Part shown: positions 1 through 8,370 of the stretch, piece after piece | Layout: each line of letters begins with the position of its first letter | How positions within the stretch are numbered: the first letter of the stretch is position 1 | Assembly (NCBI RefSeq): GCF_038452265.1 | Contig: NZ_CP151842.1 | Location: 2,418,001-2,482,000, forward strand | DNA length: 64,000 nucleotides | DNA from: Vibrio diazotrophicus | GTDB taxonomy: Bacteria > Pseudomonadota > Gammaproteobacteria > Enterobacterales > Vibrionaceae | Direction: 5' to 3' | Program-made: the position numbers and the translations under genes | The notes under the pieces: model-generated | What the model was told of the DNA's origin: nothing | The model's database searches: none | What the model saw: the letters and a program-made list of their open reading frames with translations, nothing else

Positions 1-1191
1 GAAAGAAGCACCTGCACTTTCTTCGCCACCAAAGCCAAATTTTCCGCTGTATAAACCATCAACAAACCACTTGAAGCCAACTGGCACTTCGCACAGTTCA
101 CGACCAAGATCCGCAACAACCTTATCGATAATCGCGCTGGATACCAGTGTTTTACCTACAGCAACCTCTTTGCCCCAACCGTCACGATGGCGGTATAGAT
201 AATCGATACACACTGCTAAGAAATGGTTTGGATTCATTAAACCTTTTGGAGTAACGATACCGTGACGGTCATAATCTGGGTCATTACCAAATGCCAGATC
301 ATACTCATCTTTAAGTGCAAGCAGACCTGCCATTGCATAAGGTGATGAACAGTCCATACGAACCACACCGTCTTTATCTAAAGACATAAACTGGAACGTT
401 GGGTCAATTGCTTCGCTCACTAGCGTTAAATCTAAGTTGTATGCTTTACCAATTTGGCGCCAGTAATCAATACCGCTTCCGCCTAATGGATCAACACCAA
501 TTTTTAGATTCGCTTTTTGAATCGCTTCCATATCGATAACGTTAACCAAGTCATCAATATAAGGCTTCACCAAATCCACTTGTTTGAACAGCGGAGATTG
601 TTTTGCCTCGCTAATCGCAACACGTTTTACGTCTTGCATATTGTTAGCAATGATCTCGTTAGCACGATCTTCAATCGCTTTGGTTAACTGACCTTCCGCA
701 GGACCACCGTGAGTCGGGTTATATTTGATACCGCCATCCTGAGGTGGGTTGTGAGACGGTGTGATCACAATACCGTCTGCTTTCGCGTCATGCTTTAAGT
801 TGTAAGTCAGGATCGCATGAGAAATACCCGGTGTTGGTGTGTAGCCGTTGTTCTCTTGCACAATCACTTCGACACCATTTGCAATCAGCACTTCAACAAC
901 AGAGCTGAATGCAGGTTCAGAAAGAGCATGGGTATCTTTACCAACAAATAGAGGGCCTTTTGTACCTTGAGCAGCGCGGACTTCAACCACAGCCTGAGCA
1001 ATCGCCAAAATATGATTTTCGTTGAAGGTAGATTTATCCGCTGTGCCGCGGTGACCTGAAGTACCGAATTCTACTTTATGTGCAGAGTTACTTGGATCAG
1101 GTTGGAGTAGGAAGTAGTTTGCGACTAACGCAGGAATGTTATGTAAATCTTCTTGTTGCGCTTTCTGCCCAGCACGCGGGTGCATAGCCAT
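1..1191 (-). CDS. pgm: Phosphoglucomutase (alpha-D-glucose phosphate-specific), 5' part only
   Basis: Interconverts glucose-1-phosphate and glucose-6-phosphate in the cytoplasm, linking glycolysis with glycogen and nucleotide-sugar synthesis. The window holds the first 397 codons of a protein that is usually about 548 residues; the 3' end lies beyond base 1. The N-terminus begins MAMHPRAGQ. The active-site phosphoserine loop TPSHNPPQDGG and the metal-binding loop GNDPDYDRHG are both readable. The ATG at 1191 has an AAAGGA ribosome site just upstream. It lies downstream of seqA on the same strand, as in E. coli, but a hairpin separates the two genes (1224-1265). Identification is firm. Confidence 0.97.
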   Translation of the reverse strand, partial: MAMHPRAGQKAQQEDLHNIPALVANYFLLQPDPSNSAHKVEFGTSGHRGTADKSTFNENHILAIAQAVVEVRAAQGTKGPLFVGKDTHALSEPAFSSVVEVLIANGVEVIVQENNGYTPTPGISHAILTYNLKHDAKADGIVITPSHNPPQDGGIKYNPTHGGPAEGQLTKAIEDRANEIIANNMQDVKRVAISEAKQSPLFKQVDLVKPYIDDLVNVIDMEAIQKANLKIGVDPLGGSGIDYWRQIGKAYNLDLTLVSEAIDPTFQFMSLDKDGVVRMDCSSPYAMAGLLALKDEYDLAFGNDPDYDRHGIVTPKGLMNPNHFLAVCIDYLYRHRDGWGKEVAVGKTLVSSAIIDKVVADLGRELCEVPVGFKWFVDGLYSGKFGFGGEESAGASF

Positions 1192-1215
1192 AATGACATC
1201 CTTTCTAAAATTCAG

Positions 1216-1265
1216 ACAAAATAAAACCTCATAATACGAACTTTGTATTGTGCATTATGAGGTTT
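1216..1265 (-). terminator. Hairpin between seqA and pgm (terminator or attenuator)
   Basis: A perfect 12-bp inverted repeat (AAACCTCATAAT at 1224-1235 with ATTATGAGGTTT at 1254-1265) is followed in the minus direction by TTATTTTG. It ends about 30 nt before the pgm start codon. It could terminate seqA or attenuate read-through into pgm. Confidence 0.55.
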
Positions 1266-1349
1266 GAATCAGACTTTTTTGTTTTTCAGTTCGAGATTTA
1301 GATCGCGCTTTCTCTTTAGTAAACGTTCTCTTTGTAGTTAACGTTCGTA

Positions 1350-1910
1350 TTAGATAGCGTTGGTTACTTTCTCGATAATGTCCGCAGGGAAGTTCATCAG
1401 CGTCATCACTTGCTCAACCATCTGCTGTTTGCGGCTGGTGTTGTTGTTAGTGATAACCCAGAATGGCGTATTAGGAATCGCTTTTGGCTTTGTTGTTTGA
1501 CCATTAGCCAATAAGGTCTGTTCGTTATCAGCAAAATACACACGTTTACGGCCTTTAACTGACATAGCGTCAGAGAAACTTGCCGAATCAATACGGTAAA
1601 GTGTCGACAGCACCAACATAAAACGGTCGACTGCTTTCTTTAATCCCGCAAACTCATCAGAAATCAATAAAGTACGCATTTCTTTTACGCTATCCACTTT
1701 CGTTTCTTGAGCAGCATCTTTACTCACAACGATACCTTTCGGTTCAGCAGCTATAGCAGACACAGCAGGAGCTTCTGGCTTAGCAGAAGATGTGTTCTTG
1801 TTATCTACATCCAACAGACGGCGCAAAATATCAGACGCGCTCTCACCGATATGAAGGGTTTGACCCGCGATGTAGCGGTATAGATCCTCATCAACCTCTA
1901 TTGTTTTCAT
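1350..1910 (-). CDS. seqA: Replication initiation negative modulator SeqA
   Basis: SeqA binds clusters of hemimethylated GATC sites, sequestering oriC after initiation and organising new DNA behind the fork. The 186-residue product has the family N-terminus (MKTIEVDEDLYRYIA, oligomerisation helices to about residue 35). A low-complexity A/P/K linker spans roughly 38-75. The C-terminal DNA-binding domain carries the TTKPKAIPNTPFWVITNNNT loop around residues 139-158. It is slightly longer than E. coli SeqA (181) because of the linker. It is transcribed divergently from ybfF, with pgm downstream, the same gene neighbourhood as in enterobacteria. Confidence 0.97.
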   Translation of the reverse strand: MKTIEVDEDLYRYIAGQTLHIGESASDILRRLLDVDNKNTSSAKPEAPAVSAIAAEPKGIVVSKDAAQETKVDSVKEMRTLLISDEFAGLKKAVDRFMLVLSTLYRIDSASFSDAMSVKGRKRVYFADNEQTLLANGQTTKPKAIPNTPFWVITNNNTSRKQQMVEQVMTLMNFPADIIEKVTNAI

Positions 1911-2002
1911 TCGCTTTTCACAATCTCAATGTTTAAACTCTGAGGGATTATAGCGAGATCTTTGCCGAGACTCTACGTTAAACCAATCACTAATAAGATA
2001 AA

Positions 2003-2767
2003 ATGTCAGCACTTCTAAATTATAAACTCGAAGGTGAGGGTCACACCGTTGTTTTGATCCACGGCTTATTTGGCAACTTAGACAATTTAGGTTTACTCGC
2101 ACGTGATTTAAAAACCGATCACCAAGTACTGAGCATTGACCTACGCAACCATGGTCAATCCTTTCATAGCGACGAACATGACTATGCAGTGATGGCTAAT
2201 GATGTAAAGCAGCTTCTTGAGTCACTTAACATCGAAAATGCAATTGTGATTGGTCACTCGATGGGCGGCAAAGTCGCGATGAAGCTGGCTGATATCGATG
2301 CTTCGAGACTAGAGAAACTCGTGGTACTTGATATGTCTCCGGTCAAATACACCAAGCGTAAACATGATGCAGTCATCGCAGGATTAGATTCCGTGCTGGA
2401 AAACAAACCCTCTTCACGCGGTGAAGTCATGGAACTATTAGCCCAGCACATCGAAGAAGACGGAGTTCGCCAGTTCTTGGGCAAATCGCTCACCAAGCAA
2501 GATGACCATATGACTTGGCGTTTCAATGTGCCAAGCATCAAACAGAACTACTGGAATATCATCGGCTGGGAACCCATTGCCCCTTGTGATGTTCCAACGC
2601 TGTTTATCAAAGGTGGTAACTCAGACTATTTAACCGCTGAGCATCAACCTCAAATACAAGCGCAGTTTAAGCAGGCAAAAGCACATGTCATCGCTAACAC
2701 AGGGCACTGGTTACATGCAGAAAAGCCAGCAGAAGTATTACGCGCCATTCGTAAGTTTATTGACTAA
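2003..2767 (+). CDS. ybfF: Alpha/beta-hydrolase esterase YbfF
   Basis: Small cytoplasmic alpha/beta-hydrolase of the YbfF family, which hydrolyses acyl-CoA and other short esters in E. coli; the physiological substrate is unsettled. Visible are the oxyanion motif VLIHGLFG (about 17-24), the nucleophile elbow GHSMGG with Ser86, and the catalytic His235 in TGHWLH near the C-terminus. Its 254 residues match the family length. Divergent from seqA with a 92-bp shared promoter region. Confidence 0.93.
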   Translation: MSALLNYKLEGEGHTVVLIHGLFGNLDNLGLLARDLKTDHQVLSIDLRNHGQSFHSDEHDYAVMANDVKQLLESLNIENAIVIGHSMGGKVAMKLADIDASRLEKLVVLDMSPVKYTKRKHDAVIAGLDSVLENKPSSRGEVMELLAQHIEEDGVRQFLGKSLTKQDDHMTWRFNVPSIKQNYWNIIGWEPIAPCDVPTLFIKGGNSDYLTAEHQPQIQAQFKQAKAHVIANTGHWLHAEKPAEVLRAIRKFID

Positions 2768-2883
2768 AGAGCAATTTATAACCATTAAGCCAACTAAGTG
2801 TGAATTCGGTAATGTTGCATCCATTAACTTTGCTTAATAACAGTGGTATAGTGCGCGCAAGCAAATTGGCATAAAGGATACCC

Positions 2884-3105
2884 ATGCTGTACGACTACAT
2901 GAATATGCTCGAATCTATCGGGCTAGACTTGCTTTTTGCATCTATCTTTTTCTTAATCGGTATGGCGATTAAAGATGTATTGAAACAAGGTAATGTACCA
3001 GTTTTTGGCCGTCGTATTGTTTGGTTAGTTCTATTTTTAGGTTGTGCAGGCTTTATCGCAAAAGGTCTTATCCAACTCAGTTGGGAAGGCACAGGTTTGG
3101 GTTAA
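2884..3105 (+). CDS. DUF2788 family small membrane protein
   Basis: A 73-residue protein of the DUF2788 type, found in vibrios between the ybfF-like esterase and flavodoxin. Two hydrophobic segments are visible (about residues 13-28 and 44-64), separated by a basic loop (KDVLKQGN.., FGRR), suggesting a two-pass inner-membrane protein. An AAGGA ribosome site precedes the ATG. No function is known. It is co-oriented with fldA 56 bp downstream and may be in one transcript with it. Confidence 0.85.
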   Translation: MLYDYMNMLESIGLDLLFASIFFLIGMAIKDVLKQGNVPVFGRRIVWLVLFLGCAGFIAKGLIQLSWEGTGLG

Positions 3106-3161
3106 TTCCCCCAACACGTCGATTTCCCCGCAACCCATAACAATTTAAAGGTAAAGGCTCT

Positions 3162-3689
3162 ATGGCAAGTGTAGGTATCTTCTTTGGTAGCGATACAGGT
3201 AACACCGAAGCGATTGCAAAGATGATTCAAAAACAACTCGGTAAAAATCTGGTTCATGTTCAAGATATTGCGAAAAGCAGCAAAGAGGACATCGATAACT
3301 TCGATCTTTTACTTCTAGGTATTCCTACTTGGTATTACGGTGAAGCTCAATGTGACTGGGATGACTTTTTCCCAGAACTAGAAGCCATTGACTTCTCTAC
3401 TAAGCTAGTGGCAATTTTCGGCTGTGGTGACCAAGAAGATTACGCAGAATACTTCTGTGATGCGATGGGTACAGTACGTGACATAGTTGAAGCCAAAGGT
3501 GCAACTATCGTAGGTAACTGGTCAACAGAAGGCTACGAGTTTGAAGCGTCTAAAGCACTTGTTGATGAAAACCACTTTGTCGGTTTATGTATCGATGAAG
3601 ACCGCCAACCTGAATTGACAGAAGAGCGTGTCACTAAGTGGGTACAACAAGTTTATGAAGAAATGTGTCTTGCTGAACTAGAAGACTAA
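3162..3689 (+). CDS. fldA: Flavodoxin FldA
   Basis: Long-chain flavodoxin, an FMN electron carrier replacing ferredoxin, for example with flavodoxin reductase, under iron limitation. The phosphate-binding loop GSDTGNTEAIA is at residues 9-19. The FMN-ring loops PTWYYGE and GCGDQEDY are present. Its 175 residues match E. coli FldA (176). An AAAGG Shine-Dalgarno precedes the ATG. It lies close to fur, as in many gamma-proteobacteria, which fits an iron-economy role. Confidence 0.97.
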   Translation: MASVGIFFGSDTGNTEAIAKMIQKQLGKNLVHVQDIAKSSKEDIDNFDLLLLGIPTWYYGEAQCDWDDFFPELEAIDFSTKLVAIFGCGDQEDYAEYFCDAMGTVRDIVEAKGATIVGNWSTEGYEFEASKALVDENHFVGLCIDEDRQPELTEERVTKWVQQVYEEMCLAELED

Positions 3690-3702
3690 CCGTTTCTCTT
3701 GA

Positions 3703-3735
3703 AAATAAGCCCTTGCATTGCAGGGGCTTATTTTT
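3703..3735 (+). terminator. Rho-independent terminator after fldA
   Basis: Long hairpin AATAAGCCCTTGCA / TGCAGGGGCTTATT followed by TTT, 14 nt after the fldA stop. The sequence is nearly symmetrical, so it may also end the facing gene at 3793. Confidence 0.85.
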
Positions 3736-3792
3736 ATCCATCAAAAACGACAAGTACGCGAATCAACTTGTCCCAAGTTGATACTCTCAGAG

Positions 3793-4305
3793 TTAATTCA
3801 CCGACTCGGTACACGCTTCATCATCGCCTTCGCGATATTTAGGTTTCTTCCGTACGTACAATTTACGGTGCACTTCAGAGACGACTTCACCACGTGCATT
3901 CTTGACGTGAATAATGAATTCAGGAAAACACTTATCCCCTGTCGCAGTCATATTTAAAATCGAATTTAATTGCTCATCAGTAATCCTGAACTCAGCAAAC
4001 AGATCTGAATGTCCGGGCTTTATGAAGTTGATACTCGCCTCTTTATCCCAAACGTAATACTGCTCTCCGAGAATGCCCATTAACATCAGAGAATAAACGG
4101 GATCGGTTAAAGAAAAAATGCTGCCCCCATATTGGCTTCGATTGGCATTTTTGTTCCACCAGCGTAATTTCAAACGCATTTTTGCTTCGCGAAAATCCGT
4201 ACTAATAGACTCAATTTTTATGCCCGCCCCCCAGAACGGAGGCCAACTATTCAATGCATACTTCACAATATTAGGTTTATATAGCTTCGAGAGTATTTTA
4301 TTCAT
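3793..4305 (-). CDS. DUF4442 domain protein (hotdog-fold, thioesterase-like)
   Basis: 170-residue protein resembling the DUF4442 / hotdog-fold group related to acyl-CoA thioesterases. Readable features are the N-terminal helix (LYKPNIVKYALN), a central GGSIFSLTDPVYSLMLMGILG helix typical of the hotdog fold and a basic C-terminal strand. The last 15 residues are acidic and tail-like. It faces fldA and is divergent from fur. No catalytic role is established; any thioesterase activity is inference. Confidence 0.8.
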   Translation of the reverse strand: MNKILSKLYKPNIVKYALNSWPPFWGAGIKIESISTDFREAKMRLKLRWWNKNANRSQYGGSIFSLTDPVYSLMLMGILGEQYYVWDKEASINFIKPGHSDLFAEFRITDEQLNSILNMTATGDKCFPEFIIHVKNARGEVVSEVHRKLYVRKKPKYREGDDEACTESVN

Positions 4306-4480
4306 GCTATCCGTGCCTTAGACTCTAGATTGCTTCGCGCCTGCACCCGCAAATGGACTCGCATATGGCGCCAATAAAAAGCAGAATTAATGTTAAATAA
4401 TTGTAACTGGTCTAATCACTTTTATCAGTGACATAGCACGACTTTAAGAGAAAACACTAGTAACCCTCTGAACTTCGTGG

Positions 4481-4509
4481 TTTATTGTTCAGTGCGAGTA
4501 ACCTATAAT
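4481..4509 (+). promoter_or_regulatory. Candidate fur promoter
   Basis: A perfect -10 TATAAT (4504-4509) lies 17 bp from a weak -35 TTTATT (4481-4486), about 54 bp before the fur ATG. The match is from the sequence only. Confidence 0.4.
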
Positions 4510-4562
4510 GTTGAGCAACATTGAATTCTGTTATTTACTGCAGATCATCAACGGGAAGATAT

Positions 4563-5012
4563 ATGTCAGACAATAACCAAGCGCTAAAAGATGCTGGTCT
4601 TAAAGTAACCCTACCAAGGCTAAAGATTTTAGAAGTTTTACAACAGCCTGAGTGCCAACATATTAGTGCTGAAGAGCTCTACAAAAAGCTAATTGATCTT
4701 GGCGAAGAGATCGGTCTTGCTACGGTTTACCGAGTTCTAAACCAATTTGATGATGCAGGTATCGTTACTCGCCATCATTTTGAAGGCGGCAAGTCAGTAT
4801 TTGAATTATCAACTCAACACCATCACGACCATCTTGTATGTCTAGATTGTGGTGAAGTAATTGAATTTTCTGATGAAGTGATTGAGCAGCGTCAAAGAGA
4901 GATTGCACAGCAATACAATGTTCAATTAACCAACCACAGCTTGTACTTGTACGGAAAATGTGGTGATGGTACTTGTAAAGAAAACCCAGACGCACACAAA
5001 CTGAAAAAATAA
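4563..5012 (+). CDS. fur: Ferric uptake regulator Fur
   Basis: Iron-responsive repressor that dimerises with Fe(II) and binds Fur boxes. The chosen start gives the standard 149-residue Vibrio Fur beginning MSDNNQALKDAG, with GGAAG upstream; a longer reading from 4521 has no homology-like extension. The winged helix covers about 1-80. The metal-binding HHHDH is at 86-90, and cysteine pairs are at 93/96 and 133/138. It is monocistronic, with its own terminator downstream. The gene order fldA-fur resembles E. coli. Confidence 0.98.
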   Translation: MSDNNQALKDAGLKVTLPRLKILEVLQQPECQHISAEELYKKLIDLGEEIGLATVYRVLNQFDDAGIVTRHHFEGGKSVFELSTQHHHDHLVCLDCGEVIEFSDEVIEQRQREIAQQYNVQLTNHSLYLYGKCGDGTCKENPDAHKLKK

Positions 5013-5038
5013 TTACGTTTGTCTGTATCTCTAATTTA

Positions 5039-5072
5039 AGAAGCCGAGTGATTATTGCACTCGGCTTTTTTA
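5039..5072 (+). terminator. fur terminator
   Basis: Inverted repeat AAGCCGAGTG / CACTCGGCTT with loop ATTATTG, followed by TTTTATT, 27 nt downstream of the fur stop. Confidence 0.9.
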
Positions 5073-5139
5073 TTCCCTTTCAGACAACAACTCGCTCCAA
5101 ATTTAGAGTGATAATCATCTAACTCAACATTTCTTTAAC

Positions 5140-5155
5140 TTTGATCTAACTCACA
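5140..5155 (+). promoter_or_regulatory. Candidate CRP site upstream of the sugar ABC operon
   Basis: TTTGATCTAACTCACA matches TGTGA-N6-TCACA with one mismatch. Two further TGTGA half sites follow in the same 339-bp gap between fur and the ABC genes, and TATAAT is at 5256-5261. This fits catabolite control of a sugar-uptake operon. Apart from the fur terminator and these signals the gap holds nothing I can identify. Confidence 0.4.
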
Positions 5156-5277
5156 CGTCTAAATAACCAGCACTTTCATATCATCCACATTAAGTGTGAT
5201 CCAACAATTATTTCCCACACCTATAACTGGTCATTTTGTGATCTCTTATTGCTTTTATAATACTCACCGCTACTAAC

Positions 5278-5300
5278 TAATAATATTAGCTATATTATTA
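5278..5300 (+). promoter_or_regulatory. AT-rich palindrome in the leader of the ABC operon
   Basis: Perfect 8-bp arms TAATAATA / TATTATTA around TTAGCTA, just downstream of the candidate -10 and about 50 bp before the first ATG. The position suits an operator, possibly for the LacI-type protein at 9788, but the centre is not the usual LacI CG step. Confidence 0.25.
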
Positions 5301-5351
5301 ACTCAAACAAAAAAACAACACCCTACAAGTATAAATTCAAAGGACGAACCA

Positions 5352-6452
5352 ATGGCAGCATCGATTGAGATTAAAAATCTAACCAAAGCATATAATGGTT
5401 CAATGGTTTTAAATGACATCAGTTTCCATATAAAAGAACGGGAATTTATTGTCTTTCTTGGTCCATCCGGCTGTGGTAAATCGACCCTTTTACGAATGAT
5501 TGCGGGACTAGAAAACCTTAGTGGCGGCGAAATTTGGATGGACGGAAAACGTCTGGACACATTAGCCCCAGGTCACCGTAACATTTCAATGGTTTTCCAA
5601 AACTATGCTCTCTATCCACACATGAGTGTGGAAGAAAACATGACTTTTGGTCTCAAAAACATCGGTACTGAAAAGTCTGTTATTGAGCAACGATTGTCCG
5701 AAGCTGCGCGTATTTTGGAAATTGAACATCTGCTAAATCGCAAACCTGCTGAGCTTTCTGGTGGTCAGCGTCAACGTGTTGCCATTGGCCGTGCCATCGT
5801 TCGTGAACCGAGTGCATTCTTGTTTGATGAGCCGCTATCTAATCTTGATGCTGCGCTTCGTAGTCGTACTCGCATAGAACTGGCTCAACTTCATCAACGC
5901 GTAAACACCACTATGATTTACGTGACTCACGACCAAGTGGAAGCAATGACCCTCGCTGATCGTATCGTCATTCTAAATAACAAAGGTATTGAACAGATCG
6001 GTACTCCTATCGAAATTTACCAGCGTCCGGCAAGCAAATTTGTCGCTGGCTTTGTGGGTTCTCCCGCAATGAATTTCTTTGATGTCGATAAAGTAGAAGA
6101 GGTAAATGGAAAAGCTGTTATCCACATTGATCAGTTCGCTGCTATTCACTCAACCATCAATACTCACCACTTACCTTTAGGTCAGCGATTTGAAATGGGC
6201 ATTCGCGCCGAAGATATCGTCATCACTGAAAATGACGAGCCAGCACATGCGACAGGTAAGATAACGTTCATAGAGCGATTGGGCGACCGTACTCTGGTTT
6301 ACGTTTCATTAAAAAGTGGAAAAATGCTGATTGCAGAAGCAAGTAGTAAGCGTCATCTCCAAACAAATCAGCATGTTGGCTTAAATATCGATTTCGATTC
6401 CGTTCATCTGTTTGATGAAAGCGAAAAGGCCTACCACGGAGGTGCACTATGA
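5352..6452 (+). CDS. Sugar ABC transporter ATP-binding protein (MsmK/UgpC/MalK type)
   Basis: Cytoplasmic ATPase subunit of a carbohydrate-uptake (CUT1-type) ABC importer. The nucleotide-binding domain carries Walker A GPSGCGKST (37-45), the Q-loop in VFQNYALYPH, signature LSGGQ (135-139), Walker B FLFDEP (156-161) and switch His193. From about residue 235 there is an OB/TOBE regulatory domain, as in MalK. Its 366 residues are normal for the group. It is first in the cluster, and its stop overlaps the next gene's start by 4 nt (ATGA), so translation is probably coupled. It sits downstream of fur with its own promoter region. Confidence 0.93.
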   Translation: MAASIEIKNLTKAYNGSMVLNDISFHIKEREFIVFLGPSGCGKSTLLRMIAGLENLSGGEIWMDGKRLDTLAPGHRNISMVFQNYALYPHMSVEENMTFGLKNIGTEKSVIEQRLSEAARILEIEHLLNRKPAELSGGQRQRVAIGRAIVREPSAFLFDEPLSNLDAALRSRTRIELAQLHQRVNTTMIYVTHDQVEAMTLADRIVILNNKGIEQIGTPIEIYQRPASKFVAGFVGSPAMNFFDVDKVEEVNGKAVIHIDQFAAIHSTINTHHLPLGQRFEMGIRAEDIVITENDEPAHATGKITFIERLGDRTLVYVSLKSGKMLIAEASSKRHLQTNQHVGLNIDFDSVHLFDESEKAYHGGAL

Positions 6453-7324
6453 GCATAACGCAATCTTCCACCAAGGAGCGTTGGGGTAACTTCCTCTTTA
6501 TCACGCCTTATTTGCTCGTGTTCATTTTTATGATTGCACTACCGCTTTTTTGGGGAATTTACCTAAGTTTTCAGAAAGTTGACCTGTTTGGTCCGGGGAA
6601 ATTTGTCGGTTGGAGCAATTATGTCCGCCTATTTGACAACAAGATATTCATCCAGACCATCTGGAACACTTGCTACTTTGTTTTACTTACCGTACCAGCC
6701 CTCGTTGTCCTTGGCTTAGGTTTGGCGATGGCGCTGAACCAGCAAACCAGAACCGCGAATATTCTGCGTGGGGTATTTTTTGCGTCAACTATTCTATCCG
6801 TGACAGTGGTAACACTGATTTGGCGCATCATTTTTATTCCAAATGACGGCTTTATGTCGATGGTATTCAATTGGCTCAATTTGGAAGCTATCCCATTCTT
6901 ATCGAGCCCAGACTGGGCATTGAAATCTATCGCTATCGCGACAATCTGGTGGTGTTTGGGCTTGCCAATGATTCTGTTTACCGCCGCACTTCAGCAAATA
7001 CCTAAAGACTTGTATGAGGCAGCGCAACTGGATAACGCCAGCAAATGGACCACATTCCGAAAAATCACTCTGCCATCGATTACCCGCACCATTATCTTGG
7101 TAACGATTATCGAAATCGTCATGCAGTTCCAGTTATTTGGTCAAGCGTTGCTTATGACTAACGGCGGACCAAACAACACATCACGATCCATCGTTATGTT
7201 CATTTACGATGCTGGTTTCCGTCGCTGGGATATTGGTATGGCTGCTGCGGCTTCGCAAGTCCTATTCCTGATCATCCTCGTGGCTGCAATCGCTCAATTT
7301 ATGATTAGCCGTAAAAAAGGATAA
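6449..7324 (+). CDS. Sugar ABC transporter permease (MalF/UgpA type)
   Basis: First membrane subunit of the CUT1 importer. Its 291 residues carry six hydrophobic segments, starting at about residue 15. The EAA coupling loop reads YEAAQLDNASKWTTFRKITLP near residues 189-209 and is the contact to the ATPase. The protein is short, without the extra MalF periplasmic domain, as in UgpA/LacF-type permeases. It overlaps the ATPase gene by 4 nt and is followed after 5 nt by the partner permease. Confidence 0.93.
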   Translation: MSITQSSTKERWGNFLFITPYLLVFIFMIALPLFWGIYLSFQKVDLFGPGKFVGWSNYVRLFDNKIFIQTIWNTCYFVLLTVPALVVLGLGLAMALNQQTRTANILRGVFFASTILSVTVVTLIWRIIFIPNDGFMSMVFNWLNLEAIPFLSSPDWALKSIAIATIWWCLGLPMILFTAALQQIPKDLYEAAQLDNASKWTTFRKITLPSITRTIILVTIIEIVMQFQLFGQALLMTNGGPNNTSRSIVMFIYDAGFRRWDIGMAAAASQVLFLIILVAAIAQFMISRKKG

Positions 7325-7329
7325 CTTTG

Positions 7330-8232
7330 ATGAGTGCAACAAAAATGAATCTATCTTCAGATATTGCCGACTCATCTGCGGCAAAAAAACAGATAACCTA
7401 TCAACCGAACTCTCAAAAAACCAACCGTGCAATTCTAGTGCTCACGCTCGTATTGTCACTGATTATGGTCGCGCCGTTTCTTTGGATGCTTGGTCTGAGT
7501 TTGAAAGATAACCAAGAGTTGATGTTAGGCACGGATGCGGTTTTCCATTTCCCATACACATTACAAAACTACCTAGACATATTTCGTAGTTCGTCAGTGT
7601 TTCACTGGCTAATGAACAGCTTGATCGTATCCGGTTGCATGACGCTGGGTGTGCTGACGCTGTCTTCTTTAGCCGGTTATGCTTTCGCTCGACTCGAATT
7701 TCCAATGAAGAAAACACTGTTTGTGATTGTGCTTATGGGCCTAGCAGTGCCTGAGCAAGCGGTTATTATCGCTCGTCATCAGTTGTTTAGTGAATTCCAG
7801 CTTCACAACACCTATTTAGGCTTAATTTTGCCCGGCTTATCTGCGCCTTTTGGGGTGTTCTTGATGACGCAATTTTTCAAAGCGATACCAAAAGAAATCG
7901 ATGAAGCTGCAATCATGGATAACGCCTCTAAGTTTAAGATTTTCTGGAAGGTGTTATTGCCACTCACTATTCCAGCGCAAGCAACATTAGCGATTCTGAC
8001 ATTCTTAACCTCATGGAACGATTACTTCTGGCCGTTGATCTCTGCGACAGACAAATCGATGTACACCATCACGATAGGTATTGCATCGTCGCAAACCAAC
8101 TTTGCTCAAACGGAAGGTTTAGGCTTCTTAAGTTCGCAAGCGATCTTCTCGGCGATACCCATCATCCTTGTTTACATTTTTTTCCAAAAACACATCGTGA
8201 CTGCCGTAGCTGGCGGCGCAGTGAAACAGTAG
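7330..8232 (+). CDS. Sugar ABC transporter permease (MalG/UgpE type)
   Basis: Second membrane subunit of the importer. A TTG lies directly before the chosen ATG, but AAGGA at 7318-7322 is better spaced from the ATG at 7330. The product is 300 residues with an N-terminal soluble tail of about 35 residues. It has six membrane segments, and the EAA loop DEAAIMDNASKFKIFWKVLLP lies near 192-212. It pairs with the upstream MalF-type subunit. A 138-bp gap without a terminator separates it from the binding-protein gene, which is normally made in excess. Confidence 0.92.
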   Translation: MSATKMNLSSDIADSSAAKKQITYQPNSQKTNRAILVLTLVLSLIMVAPFLWMLGLSLKDNQELMLGTDAVFHFPYTLQNYLDIFRSSSVFHWLMNSLIVSGCMTLGVLTLSSLAGYAFARLEFPMKKTLFVIVLMGLAVPEQAVIIARHQLFSEFQLHNTYLGLILPGLSAPFGVFLMTQFFKAIPKEIDEAAIMDNASKFKIFWKVLLPLTIPAQATLAILTFLTSWNDYFWPLISATDKSMYTITIGIASSQTNFAQTEGLGFLSSQAIFSAIPIILVYIFFQKHIVTAVAGGAVKQ

Positions 8233-8370
8233 AACTTTCCTGAACAAATAAAACCATCAACATCAGGAAATGACAGATTTGAATAAGCTTTACCGTTACA
8301 TAAACCGCCTACTCAAGTAAGCCGTATGAATAGGTAAACATTAAACAATAAAATAATAAGGCTTTTAGAT

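Noticed and set aside
3718..3957. Plus-strand 79-codon frame after fldA
   Set aside because: It starts within the fldA terminator and is the antisense shadow of the DUF4442 gene.
5107..5120. GATAATCAT sequence resembling half of a Fur box downstream of fur
   Set aside because: Only a half match, with no inverted partner, and located after the fur gene; not enough to call a Fur site.
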